Source: Roseobacter litoralis Och 149
GTDB lineage: Bacteria; Pseudomonadota; Alphaproteobacteria; Rhodobacterales; Rhodobacteraceae
Reading direction: 5' to 3'
DNA length: 64,000 bases
Assembly: GCF_000154785.2 (NCBI RefSeq)
Contig: NC_015730.1
Coordinates: 1,240,001 to 1,304,000, forward strand
Positions 48,461 to 57,222 of this stretch are shown here, piece by piece (position 1 is the stretch's first letter; the number at the start of each line of letters is the position of its first letter). A program made the position numbers and the translations under genes. The notes beneath the pieces are model-generated. The model had not been told where the DNA came from. It ran no database searches and was given only the letters and a program-made list of their open reading frames with translations.

Positions 48461-49768
48461 CTATTTCACGATCTTTTCGCTCTTCACGAACATGTTCGCC
48501 CAGGCGCGATCCAGTAAGTCGGGTCGCATCTGATAGGGGATGCCTTCGAACTCGCAAATTGCGATCATCTGATCGATCAGGAATATCGGCTGGTAATTGG
48601 CATAAACGTTGTCGATTTCTGGGTACTTTACCTTGAGCAGATGCACGAGCGTCGCTTCATCCAGCGGCATCCCGCGCTTCTTGGCCATCATGGCAAATAT
48701 CTTCAGGAAGTCTTCCTGATTTGGACCGTCAATTTTGATTTTGAAAAAGATCCTGCGCAGAGCGGCCTGATCGAAAATTTCGTTGGGGTGAAAGTTTGTG
48801 GAAAAAATCACCAGAGTGTCGAAGGGCACTTCGAATTTTTCACCCGACTGCAACGCCAGAATATCCTTGCCCTCTTCCAGCGGCACAATCCAGCGGTTGA
48901 CGAGGGCCTGCGGCGGTTCTGCCTGTCGGCCAAGGTCATCCACGATGAAAATGCCGCCCGTCGATTTCAATTGCAGCGGGGCCTGATAGGTGCGCGCCGT
49001 TGGATTATAGACCAGATCCAACATATTGAGTGACAGCTCACCGCCAGTGATCACCGTCGGGCGTTCGCATTTCACGTAGCGCTTGTCAAAGCGGGTGCGG
49101 CGGCGCAGGCAGGTGGGGTCTTCGGCTTCGTCCTCAACGGCGACATGTACGATGGGATCATAGACGGTGATGACCTGTCCGGCGTATTCGATGGCGCGCG
49201 GCACGTATATCTGATCCCCGAGCGCGTCGCGAATGCCGTTTGAAATCGAGGATTTGCCGTTCCCGGGCGGGCCATACATCAGGATCGACCGACCGGCCGA
49301 GACCGCAGGGCCAAGTTGGCCCAAGAGATCATTTGGCAGCACAAGATGCCCCATAGCCTCGGTCAACTGGCCTTTTGTGACCATGATATTCCGGATTGAC
49401 TGCCGTTTCACCTGCGCGCGGTAGACATCCAGCGGCACAGGCATCGGGCCGAAATATTCAGACTGCGCCAGAGCATCCAGCGCGCGCGCTTTGCCCTGTT
49501 CGGTCAGCTGATACCCCATTTCGTCCCCGTTGTTGGCATTCAGCGTCCCCGTTGCTTCGAGCAATTGCTGGCCACGGGCGAGGTCAACCAGTTCCTGTGT
49601 GACGGGGACGGGCAGGCAGACTGTGGCGCTGAGTTCGCTGACCACATCGACGTTCTTGCGAAACATGGTCTTGAGGATAATGTCGCGCATCATCACAGTC
49701 GAAAGCTTCATATCGACCAGCCTGCTTGGGGCGGGCGGCGACATCACGTCGGTGGTGTGCATGTTCAT
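48461..49768 (-). CDS. AAA+ ATPase associated with the Tad pilus locus
   Basis: A 435-residue cytoplasmic ATPase. The N-terminal third (about residues 20 to 110) resembles a winged-helix region; then come Walker A LMYGPPGNGKSSIS near residue 170, Walker B GGIFIVDDLGRQ and a sensor-like VIFSTNFHPNEIFDQAALRR. MoxR-like ATPases of this kind accompany tad genes in Rhodobacteraceae, though the role is undefined. It is the last gene of the Tad block, after a gap of about 80 bases. Confidence 0.82.
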   Translation of the reverse strand: MNMHTTDVMSPPAPSRLVDMKLSTVMMRDIILKTMFRKNVDVVSELSATVCLPVPVTQELVDLARGQQLLEATGTLNANNGDEMGYQLTEQGKARALDALAQSEYFGPMPVPLDVYRAQVKRQSIRNIMVTKGQLTEAMGHLVLPNDLLGQLGPAVSAGRSILMYGPPGNGKSSISNGIRDALGDQIYVPRAIEYAGQVITVYDPIVHVAVEDEAEDPTCLRRRTRFDKRYVKCERPTVITGGELSLNMLDLVYNPTARTYQAPLQLKSTGGIFIVDDLGRQAEPPQALVNRWIVPLEEGKDILALQSGEKFEVPFDTLVIFSTNFHPNEIFDQAALRRIFFKIKIDGPNQEDFLKIFAMMAKKRGMPLDEATLVHLLKVKYPEIDNVYANYQPIFLIDQMIAICEFEGIPYQMRPDLLDRAWANMFVKSEKIVK

Positions 49769-49849
49769 CTTGCGGACCTTGCTATCGTCATTTTCCGTGG
49801 GGCGTCTGGCACCCGTTATCCGTGAGATACTAAAGGAAAATGGCGTAAT

Positions 49850-50347
49850 TCAGGCACCATTGAGCGCGCTAAGGCACAGATAAAGGGCGAGGGTGGGGCC
49901 AAGCGCGAGCCCGAGGGGAAAGCGTTTGCCTTGTGACCAGCTGACCCAGTCGGGCGCGAGGTCGCGCAATCGGCTCGCGCGCGCACCGCGATGTGTGAGC
50001 AGGGCCGCCAAAAGGATACAGGTGAAAAGCAAAACAACGCGGGGCAGGTCGCCCGGTGCAATAAAGGGTGCTGCGAAGGCGATGAATTTAGCATCCCCCG
50101 CGCCCATTGCCCCGATGGCATTCAGTACAAATCCAACGCCCAGTGCGATCGCAAACTGGGCAAACCCCCAAAGATAAGCCTCAATGGAGGGCAGGACGAA
50201 AGGGCCAAGGATCACGTAAATGGCCCCCAGTGTGACAACCGCCTTGTTGATGATCTTCATCAGCGCCAGATCGGTATAGGCAACGTAAAGGCAAAGCGGC
50301 AGCACAAAGGGCAAAAACCACAGCGCAGCACTCGACGAAAATGCCAT
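49850..50347 (-). CDS. cpaA: Type IV prepilin peptidase (CpaA/TadV)
   Basis: A 165-residue aspartic membrane protease that cleaves Flp prepilins. The catalytic Asp residues lie in YVAYTDLALMKIINKAV and in the GxGD motif AMGAGDAKFIAF. Six hydrophobic segments are visible, which is the size of the compact TadV type without a methylase domain. It follows the TPR gene by six bases. Confidence 0.93.
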   Translation of the reverse strand: MAFSSSAALWFLPFVLPLCLYVAYTDLALMKIINKAVVTLGAIYVILGPFVLPSIEAYLWGFAQFAIALGVGFVLNAIGAMGAGDAKFIAFAAPFIAPGDLPRVVLLFTCILLAALLTHRGARASRLRDLAPDWVSWSQGKRFPLGLALGPTLALYLCLSALNGA

Positions 50348-50353
50348 GTCGCC

Positions 50354-51211
50354 TCAGCCGCTTCTTTCCAGGGCTTCCAGCGCACGCACGGCGGCTTCAA
50401 AGTGTTGCGGGTGCGTGTCAATCGCGTCGCGCAGCAGGCTTTTGCCGGTTTGGATATCATCCTGTTTGACCGCCGACAGCGCCATCGTATGCAGCAGTTG
50501 CGCGCGTTCTGATTGTGTCATCGGTACCACGGGCAGCGTGTATTTACGCTGTGCGCTGCGGGCCAGAACAAGGTTGTTCTTGGCAGTAAACAGTGTGGTG
50601 TCCTGTCGGATCGCCTGCCCAAACAGCTTTTCCGCCCCTGCGAAATCACCGCGCGTCAGTTTGGAATAACCCCAGTTGTTGAAGGCACCGGCCGGTGTCG
50701 TGGTGAGCCCGATCGCCGTTTCATAAAAGCTGTCGGCTTTTTTCCATTCTTCGTTGGCGTCTGCCATCATCGCTTCGAGGCGGTAGCGTTTGAATGTCTC
50801 ATAAGTCGGGGGGACCGTGTCCAGCACCTTCTCCGCCTTGTCCCAATCGCCACTGCGGATCAGGGCGTCGGCGTAATTCACGCTGTCTTCGCTGGTTGAG
50901 TCTTTTAGTTCCGTAACTTTTTCCCATGCGCTTGCTGCTTCGGTGAAACGTTTCGCGCGCACAAAAGACGCGGCAAGTCCGCGACGCAGGTCGATCCGGT
51001 CGGGACTGCTCTGCAGGGTGCGCTGGTAATATGAAATCGCTTCATTCGGGTCGGTCACTGTCAGCATGACTTCGGATAGGTTGGTTTCATCGACAACGTT
51101 GACGTCCTGAAAAGCGCGTTCAACGGTTTCCTCATCCGATGGCTTTGGGGCACAACCGGCAACCATTATAGCGCCTGCAATGCAGGCGGAAAAAACGAAA
51201 GGGTGGCGCAT
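50354..51211 (-). CDS. tadD: TPR lipoprotein of the Tad locus (TadD-like)
   Basis: A 285-residue lipoprotein with signal peptide and lipobox MVAGC (Cys20), then TPR repeats from about residue 60 (AISYYQRTLQSSPDRIDLRRGLAASFVRAKRFTEAASAWEKV...). TadD in other Tad systems is an outer-membrane-linked TPR protein needed for secretin assembly. The C-terminus has further helical repeats. Its order after the second TPR gene and before cpaA is typical. Confidence 0.88.
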   Translation of the reverse strand: MRHPFVFSACIAGAIMVAGCAPKPSDEETVERAFQDVNVVDETNLSEVMLTVTDPNEAISYYQRTLQSSPDRIDLRRGLAASFVRAKRFTEAASAWEKVTELKDSTSEDSVNYADALIRSGDWDKAEKVLDTVPPTYETFKRYRLEAMMADANEEWKKADSFYETAIGLTTTPAGAFNNWGYSKLTRGDFAGAEKLFGQAIRQDTTLFTAKNNLVLARSAQRKYTLPVVPMTQSERAQLLHTMALSAVKQDDIQTGKSLLRDAIDTHPQHFEAAVRALEALERSG

Positions 51212-51241
51212 TTTTGCGTCCTTTTTCTGCTCTAGCCTCGT

Positions 51242-51835
51242 TTATGGTGTCGGGCGGATGATAAAATCGCTGTTTCCGCGGCGGACCAATTTGTATTCGC
51301 TGCTTTTCTCAGGCTCAAGCGTAGCAGAATTTTCTGTTTTTGCGAGTACCAAGCGCAGATTATCCCGGATTGCGATGTTTTCGCCATTGCTGAGTGCGAA
51401 GGCGCGGCGAAAATACTGCAATGCCTCGTTGGTCTTGCCCTGTTCCATCAATAAAACGCCAAGATTGTTGTAATCCACAGGCTGTGCCGCATCGTCACGC
51501 ACAGCCCGCCGCAGCAATTCTTCGGCCTGTCCGAGCCGGCCGAGGCCCAGATTGGCGGTGCCCAGACCGGACAGGATTTCGGCATCCAACGCGCCGCGAC
51601 TGAGAGCTGCACGGTTGAAGGCGCGCAGGGCAAGTTCGTATTCCCCGGCCGCAATCAACCTGTGCCCGGCTTCGACCGCCTCTGAACTGTCCTGTTTGGC
51701 CGCCGCGCGCAGATCAACCCCCGGTGCCATGACCTGATCTTCAGGCAGCGACGGGCTGCTTGTGTTTTCACACGCGGCCAATCCAGCGATCGCAAAGGTG
51801 GCAAAGGCAAAAGCCCGCCGTTTTGCTGTTTTCAT
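51242..51835 (-). CDS. Second TPR lipoprotein of the Tad locus
   Basis: A 197-residue lipoprotein with lipobox AGLAAC (Cys21) and at least three TPR units (ALRAFNRAALSRGALDAEILSGLGTANLGLGRLGQAEELLRRAV). It is shorter than the downstream TPR protein but related in build, suggesting an ancient duplication or a TadD partner. Its ATG overlaps the tadC stop (ATGA). Confidence 0.87.
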   Translation of the reverse strand: MKTAKRRAFAFATFAIAGLAACENTSSPSLPEDQVMAPGVDLRAAAKQDSSEAVEAGHRLIAAGEYELALRAFNRAALSRGALDAEILSGLGTANLGLGRLGQAEELLRRAVRDDAAQPVDYNNLGVLLMEQGKTNEALQYFRRAFALSNGENIAIRDNLRLVLAKTENSATLEPEKSSEYKLVRRGNSDFIIRPTP

Positions 51836-52815
51836 TGTCCGGCGCCCAGATTCCCCAGTTGTGTGATCCCGTGCACCGATGGGCCAACCAGAATGATCAG
51901 CAGGGGCGGAACGGTCAGCATCATAGTGGCAAGGGTCATCTTGGTTGGCAACTTGTTTGCGGCCTCTTCGGCGCGCATCACGCGTTTGTCGCGCATTTCA
52001 CCCGCATAAACGCGCAGGGCCTCGGCGATGGATGTGCCGAATTGCTGGGATTGGTTCAGCACGGTTACAAAGGACGACACATCCTGCACACCGCAGCGTT
52101 CACCAAAATCGTTCAGCACGGTGGTTTTGTCCTTACCCGCCTTCATCTCATAGGCCACAACATCAAATTCCTGCGCGAGGGCGGGGTAGGAGGCATGCAA
52201 TTCCTTGGAGACACGCACGATACACTGATCCAGCGACTGGCCCGCCTCGACACAGACCAGCATCATATCAAGGCTGTCGGGGAAGCCGCGTGTGATCTCA
52301 TCCTTGCGGGTATCGACCCGGCGTCGCACCCAGTAGACCGGCAGATAATACCCCACCGCGCCGGGAATGATCGTATAGATCATCATTTTCTGCGTGGTGA
52401 ACCCCTCACCATGGCCCAGCAGGTTGAGGTAGACAAAAGCCAGCAGCAGCCCCGCAAGACCAAGGGCGAATTGTGCAAAATGGAAAAAGCGGACAGCGTC
52501 CTGACTTTGATACCCGGCCTGGCGCAGCATCAATTGCCGCGCGCTCAGTTCGGCGACGTCCTGTGGTTCGAGAAAAGACGCAAATTTCTGCAACTGTTCA
52601 TTGCGCTCCCCCTGACGCAGGCGTTGTTCCGGCGCGCTTGAACCTGGGGTCTGTATCTGTTTTTTCAGCTTTTCCATCGGGTCTTCAGGTTGGGCCAGCA
52701 TCAGGGCCACAGTCACACCGATCATGATCAGACCCAGCGTGCCCAGCAGGATAATGGGGCCAAGGGGGCCAAGAAATTCGACAATCAAAGCGTTGATATT
52801 GTTTAAAAAACCCAT
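51832..52815 (-). CDS. tadC: Tad pilus inner-membrane platform protein TadC
   Basis: A 327-residue type II secretion F-domain protein. Hydrophobic segments lie near residues 15 to 40, 110 to 160 and at the C-terminus; the F domain contains GFPDSLDMMLVCVEAGQSLDQCIVRVSKEL and TSIAEALRVYAGEMRDKRVMRAEEAANKLP, as in TadC. It lies 11 bases after tadB and forms the platform with it. Confidence 0.93.
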   Translation of the reverse strand: MGFLNNINALIVEFLGPLGPIILLGTLGLIMIGVTVALMLAQPEDPMEKLKKQIQTPGSSAPEQRLRQGERNEQLQKFASFLEPQDVAELSARQLMLRQAGYQSQDAVRFFHFAQFALGLAGLLLAFVYLNLLGHGEGFTTQKMMIYTIIPGAVGYYLPVYWVRRRVDTRKDEITRGFPDSLDMMLVCVEAGQSLDQCIVRVSKELHASYPALAQEFDVVAYEMKAGKDKTTVLNDFGERCGVQDVSSFVTVLNQSQQFGTSIAEALRVYAGEMRDKRVMRAEEAANKLPTKMTLATMMLTVPPLLIILVGPSVHGITQLGNLGAGQ

Positions 52816-52826
52816 CGGATTATTCC

Positions 52827-53789
52827 CTATACTTTGATATCGGTCAGGATGCGCATGACGAAAAGGTTCAGTGCGAGGAAGACGCCCACAAGGAAACAGG
52901 CGGGGATGAAATACGCATGATCGCGCACCGCGTCATAGTAATTCGGATCGCCAACATTGATCACAATCAGCGCAACGACCGGAAACGCAGAGAGGAACTT
53001 GCCTGACCATTTTGCCTCGGCGGTGATGGCCTTGACCCGGCGAAAGAGGCGAAAGCGCGCCCGGATCACCTTGGCCAGCCCGGCGAGGATTTCCGCAAGG
53101 TTGCCGCCGGATGTCTGTTGGATGTTCACCGCAACCGCCAGAAAGCGCAGATCCTGCATGTCCAGACGCTCCGCCATTTCCTTGAGGGCGTCACCGACAT
53201 CGCGCCCATACGCACTTTCATCCGCGATAACACCCATTTCCGACGCCAGCGGGTCCTGCACCTCCTTGGAGACGATTTGCACCGCTGAGGAGAACGGATG
53301 CCCGACCCGCAGGGAGCGGACCATCAGTTCAACCGCGTCGGGCAGTTGTTCTTCGATCATGGCAAGACGCTTGTTGGCCTTGCTGGAGACCCAGAAATAG
53401 ACCGCACCCACACCAATGCCGATGGACATCATGATCCGCACGGGCAGGGATGATTCCGTGCCCACGCTGAGGCCCAGAAAAGCGACGACCGCGAGCACGC
53501 CCATGATCATGACCAGCTGGCTTGGGGTAAAGGCAATCGCCGCCTTTTGCGCCTTTTCACCGAGCAGGGAATAGAGCGGGATCGACTTTGATTTCATGTG
53601 CTGCTGCATTTCCTTGCGCAGCTTTTCCAGCACTTCGTCGCGGCCCGTGCCCTTGTCCAGCATCTCAAGTCTGCGGTTCACCCGGCTGTTCAGGCTGATG
53701 GATTTGCCGAAGGTCACCAGATAAAGACCCTCGACCAGAACGAGCACGCCGATGAAGATCAGGCCATAGATGATGGGTTCTGGGCTCAT
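52827..53789 (-). CDS. tadB: Tad pilus inner-membrane platform protein TadB
   Basis: A 320-residue F-domain protein, paralogous to TadC. The signature LPDAVELMVRSLRVGHPFSSAVQIVSKEV and FLAVAVNIQQTSGGNLAEILAGLAKVIRARF are clear, with hydrophobic segments at both ends. ATG at 53789 is favoured over the TTG at 53795 because GAGG stands eight bases before it. Downstream of cpaF on the same strand. Confidence 0.93.
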   Translation of the reverse strand: MSPEPIIYGLIFIGVLVLVEGLYLVTFGKSISLNSRVNRRLEMLDKGTGRDEVLEKLRKEMQQHMKSKSIPLYSLLGEKAQKAAIAFTPSQLVMIMGVLAVVAFLGLSVGTESSLPVRIMMSIGIGVGAVYFWVSSKANKRLAMIEEQLPDAVELMVRSLRVGHPFSSAVQIVSKEVQDPLASEMGVIADESAYGRDVGDALKEMAERLDMQDLRFLAVAVNIQQTSGGNLAEILAGLAKVIRARFRLFRRVKAITAEAKWSGKFLSAFPVVALIVINVGDPNYYDAVRDHAYFIPACFLVGVFLALNLFVMRILTDIKV

Positions 53790-53834
53790 GTTCAAATCCT
53801 CAAATGGCGAAGCAGTAGGTCATGTTGAAAACCC

Positions 53835-55280
53835 CTACTGGGCCGCGGTGGGTTCATAGATGGAAGCTGGCAAATCGTAGCCCCACATACGGAAGCGTTC
53901 GGCGTATGCGCTACGCACGCCGGTGGCCGTGTAATGACCGATGATCTTGTTTTCCGGTGTGAGCCCCACGCGCTGATAGCGGAAAATTTCCTGCATCGAG
54001 ATGACTTCGCCCTCCATCCCCGTTACTTCGGTGATCGAAGTCATACGGCGTGATCCGTCCTGCAGGCGCGAGGCCTGAACAATCAGATTAACCGCCGATG
54101 AGATCTGACTGCGCACCGCTTTGAGCGGCATTTCGATCCCGGCCATGGCGATCATGTTTTCCAGTCGAGACACCCCGTCGCGGGCAGAGTTCGCGTGGAT
54201 CGTCGTCATTGATCCATCGTGGCCCGTGTTCATCGCCTGCAGCATATCAATCACCTCTTCGCCGCGTGTCTCGCCCACAATGATGCGATCAGGCCGCATC
54301 CGCAGAGCGTTCTTGAGGCAATCACGGGGGGAAACTTCGCCCTTGCCCTCGACGTTGGGCGGGCGACTTTCCATGCGACCCACATGGGTCTGCTGCAATT
54401 GCAGTTCCGCCGTGTCCTCGATGGTCAGAATACGTTCCGCGTTGTCGATGAAGGACGACAGGGCATTCAGGGTTGTGGTTTTTCCCGAACCCGTTCCGCC
54501 CGAGACAATGATGTTGAGGCGCGTCGCTACGGCCGCCTGCAGATAGGCGGCCATCTCTTCGGTAAAGGCGCCGAAGTGCACCAGATCATCAATGCCCAGC
54601 TTGTCTTTCTTGAATTTCCGGATCGACACGAGGCTGCCGTCAACGGCCACGGGTGGGACCATCGCGTTAAACCGCGACCCATCCTTAAGGCGCGCATCCA
54701 CGTAGGGGTTGCTTTCATCGACGCGCCGACCAACGGCCGAGACGATCTTGTCGATAATGCGCAGCAGGTGGCGTTCATCCTTGAAGATAACGTCTGTGAG
54801 TTGCAGTTTGCCATCCCGCTCCACAAAAATTTGCTGGGGCCCGTTGACCAGAATATCGTTGACCGTGTCATCTTTCAAAAGCGTCTCAAGGGGCCCGAGC
54901 CCTGTGACCTCATCATAGAGTTCGGATGTCAGCGTCTGGCGGTCTTCGCGGTTGAGAACGATGCTCTGGGCTTGCAGGTGTTCGCTGGTGATGGCGCTGA
55001 TTTCTTGACGCAAATCCTGTTCGGTTGCATGTTCAAGCGCAGAAAGGTTGAGGCTGTCGAGCAGCACGTGATGCAGGTCTAGCTTGATCTCGCCCATCCG
55101 CTCTTTGCGTTTGCGTTCTTTGTCCATCTGGGCCACCTGCGCCGGGGCAGCCTGTGGTGCCTTGCGCATGACGTTTTGCACAGCCGTGTTGTCCGGGGCG
55201 TCGCCCGGTGGTGCTTTCTGGATTGAGGCATCCAGCCCGACAGGCATTTCTGCTTTGGCTTTTTTGTATTTTGAGAACAT
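53835..55280 (-). CDS. cpaF: Tad pilus assembly ATPase CpaF (TadA)
   Basis: A 481-residue secretion ATPase powering Flp pilus assembly. After a Pro/Ala-rich N-terminus, the catalytic domain has Walker A VSGGTGSGKTTTLNAL, the Asp-box TIEDTAELQL, Walker B with IIVGETRGEEVIDMLQAMNTGHDGSMTTIHANS. ATG at 55280 starts the family-like FSKYKK; an upstream open stretch of 54 codons has no similarity and overlaps cpaE. It follows cpaE by 19 bases. Confidence 0.96.
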   Translation of the reverse strand: MFSKYKKAKAEMPVGLDASIQKAPPGDAPDNTAVQNVMRKAPQAAPAQVAQMDKERKRKERMGEIKLDLHHVLLDSLNLSALEHATEQDLRQEISAITSEHLQAQSIVLNREDRQTLTSELYDEVTGLGPLETLLKDDTVNDILVNGPQQIFVERDGKLQLTDVIFKDERHLLRIIDKIVSAVGRRVDESNPYVDARLKDGSRFNAMVPPVAVDGSLVSIRKFKKDKLGIDDLVHFGAFTEEMAAYLQAAVATRLNIIVSGGTGSGKTTTLNALSSFIDNAERILTIEDTAELQLQQTHVGRMESRPPNVEGKGEVSPRDCLKNALRMRPDRIIVGETRGEEVIDMLQAMNTGHDGSMTTIHANSARDGVSRLENMIAMAGIEMPLKAVRSQISSAVNLIVQASRLQDGSRRMTSITEVTGMEGEVISMQEIFRYQRVGLTPENKIIGHYTATGVRSAYAERFRMWGYDLPASIYEPTAAQ

Positions 55281-55299
55281 GCAGGGCTTCCTTTGAAAA

Positions 55300-56535
55300 T
55301 CAGGCGGCTTTGACGTCGGTACTGCCAAGCGCGAGGATGGAGGCCGCGAGCTTGGCAATTTCACGACGCAACGGGTTTTTGGCGGCAGACTGGGCAAGCG
55401 GTATGCCGTGATCCGCCCCCTGCGTGATCGGTTTGCCTCCATCGGGCATTTGCAGATCGATTGAGATATCGAGGCTTTCCGCCATCCGCTTGATCCGGCT
55501 TTTGCCGGACAGATCGGTGAACTTGGGTGCTTTGTTCATCACATAGCGCAGCTTTTCGACGGGCAGGTCTTCGGATTGCAGCGCGCGTTTGAAGCGCAGC
55601 GCATTTTGAGCCGAGCGCATGTCCATTTCCATGGTCGCGAAATAGACATGCGCCGCATTCAGCACCGTTTCGGACCACGTCACGAGCGTGGAGGGCATAT
55701 CAATGACGACATAGTCAAAATGGCGTCGCGCCATAGCCAGAATGCGACTGACATCCTGCGCCGACATCAGATCGAGCGGCAACATATCCGCAGGGGCGGT
55801 CAGAACCTCGAGCCTGTCCTCAAAGGTCAGCAAACACTGGCCAAATATCTCGTCATCCATGTTTTCCGTGTCGGCCAGCATGTCGTAGACCGCTTCACGA
55901 CGTGGCAAATCCAGATAGGTGGCCACCGCGCCGTATTGAAGGTCGAAATCAATCAGGCAGACACGTGGGCCTTCTTTCTTTTCATGGGTCGCAAGTTCCC
56001 AGGCGAGGTTCACGGCGAGGGTTGTGGCCCCGGTGCCGCCCGCCAACCCATGCACGACGATCACGGCCCCTTCTTTCTGGGCACCAGAATGCAACGCGGG
56101 GGTATTGGCGCTTGCCTGCAATGCTTGCTCGGCGGCGCGCACGCGCTCGATCGCCTCTGACAGTTCATTTTCGGGCAGAGGGTAGGGCACAAATTCATCC
56201 GCGCCCTGCCTGAGCAGTGAATGTAGCGCGGCGGGCGTCACGTCTTCGGCAATCAGGATCACCTTGATGCCGCGCGCCTTGGCCTGTCCGATGATTTCAC
56301 CCATATGGTTGAGGTTTTCCTCATCGGTCTCGTCAATCGCAAGGGCAATGAATTCAAGCGCTTGCGCCTCAGGTTGGCCAAAGAAGGCCAGTGCCTCTGC
56401 AAAGCCGAGGTCGCCCCAGTTTTCACCAAGCGCCAGTTCCATATCTTCGATCAACAGATCAAAGTTCTGGACATCCCGGCTGACCGTGCAAGCGACGATC
56501 GGTGATAACTCCGAATTTGGCGGTGTGCCGGTCAT
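55300..56535 (-). CDS. cpaE: Pilus localisation protein CpaE (TadZ)
   Basis: A 411-residue protein with an N-terminal receiver-like domain (residues 10 to 130) and a MinD/ParA-like ATPase domain. The P-loop is deviant, VVHGLAGGTGATTLAVNLA, lacking the usual signature Lys, as in other TadZ/CpaE proteins; then CLIDFDLQYGAVATYLDL and YVVIDMPSTLVTWSETVL. It positions the pilus machinery at the pole. A terminator and a repeat-rich region lie upstream, so it probably has its own promoter. Confidence 0.93.
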   Translation of the reverse strand: MTGTPPNSELSPIVACTVSRDVQNFDLLIEDMELALGENWGDLGFAEALAFFGQPEAQALEFIALAIDETDEENLNHMGEIIGQAKARGIKVILIAEDVTPAALHSLLRQGADEFVPYPLPENELSEAIERVRAAEQALQASANTPALHSGAQKEGAVIVVHGLAGGTGATTLAVNLAWELATHEKKEGPRVCLIDFDLQYGAVATYLDLPRREAVYDMLADTENMDDEIFGQCLLTFEDRLEVLTAPADMLPLDLMSAQDVSRILAMARRHFDYVVIDMPSTLVTWSETVLNAAHVYFATMEMDMRSAQNALRFKRALQSEDLPVEKLRYVMNKAPKFTDLSGKSRIKRMAESLDISIDLQMPDGGKPITQGADHGIPLAQSAAKNPLRREIAKLAASILALGSTDVKAA

Positions 56536-56770
56536 TGCCTCGTCTTCCTTCGTGTTCCAGAGCGGATCAAAGGAGGATGGCGCACCGAGAGCGCTTTGCG
56601 TGTTCCCCTTTGACGCTCACGCCCGGCTGCTTCTGCCGGACGTGCGTGTCCCATTGGAGGGAAAGTCGCAGTGAACTTGGGCATAATTAGGGCTGAATTC
56701 GCCCAATTGTTGGGTTTGCAGACACAATGGCGTAAGCATTGTCAAATTGTTGGGTTAGCCCGCGCCAACC
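56536..56770 (-). promoter_or_regulatory. Leader/promoter region of cpaE with direct and inverted repeats
   Basis: Between a terminator and the cpaE start. AATTGTTGGGTT occurs twice, at 56705 to 56716 and 56745 to 56756, starts 40 bases apart (about four helical turns). An inverted repeat ACAATG/CATTGT (56724 to 56742) lies between them. The layout suggests a regulator-binding site. The remaining part holds no recognisable gene. Confidence 0.5.
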
Positions 56771-56797
56771 AAAAAGGCAGAGTTGCAATGCTCTGCC
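56771..56797 (-). terminator. Intrinsic terminator upstream of cpaE
   Basis: On the minus strand GGCAGAG pairs with CTCTGCC around an eight-base loop and TTTTT follows (56775 to 56771). It lies about 40 bases after the small lipoprotein gene, so it ends the cpaC-lipoprotein transcript before cpaE. Confidence 0.8.
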
Positions 56798-56834
56798 TGT
56801 CGTTTCGGTCTAATCGCGGCAAGCGGGGCGCGCG

Positions 56835-57218
56835 TTATTGCGCGTCGGCCTGTTCCACATTGGACGTCTGCACGCTGCTGCCGACATACTCGCGGTAGAC
56901 AACCTGCGCAAACTTACCATCCAGAGTGCCATCGCAGTGCACGCGATACACTTTGCGGTTCAACGTGCTTTCGGGGTCAAGTACCACGAGCGGATCACCC
57001 GCCTGACCACCAACTTTGCCTACGCCCGCGCTGTTTGTGCGGCAGATTTGCGAAAGCTGGTTGTGTAGCGTCGCATTCCCGAATTCGCCTGAGTCAACTT
57101 GTGATCCGGCCTCGCGGTAAAATTGACCAACCCCGGTATCCGGTGCGCAGGCGCTCAGCGTGGCCAATCCCGTCAGAATGACAACGGCGCGTGCGGGTGT
57201 GGTAAGGAAAAGAGACAT
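56835..57218 (-). CDS. Small lipoprotein in the Tad locus (position of CpaD)
   Basis: A 127-residue protein with a signal peptide and lipobox TLSAC (Cys24). The mature part contains two Cys (SQICRTN and RVHCDGT) that could pair, and a short strand-rich end. It has no clear CpaD/TadE similarity but occupies the CpaD slot between cpaC and cpaE, four bases after cpaC, so it is probably a secretin-associated outer-membrane lipoprotein. This role is inferred from position only. Confidence 0.78.
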   Translation of the reverse strand: MSLFLTTPARAVVILTGLATLSACAPDTGVGQFYREAGSQVDSGEFGNATLHNQLSQICRTNSAGVGKVGGQAGDPLVVLDPESTLNRKVYRVHCDGTLDGKFAQVVYREYVGSSVQTSNVEQADAQ

Positions 57219-57222
57219 CTGA

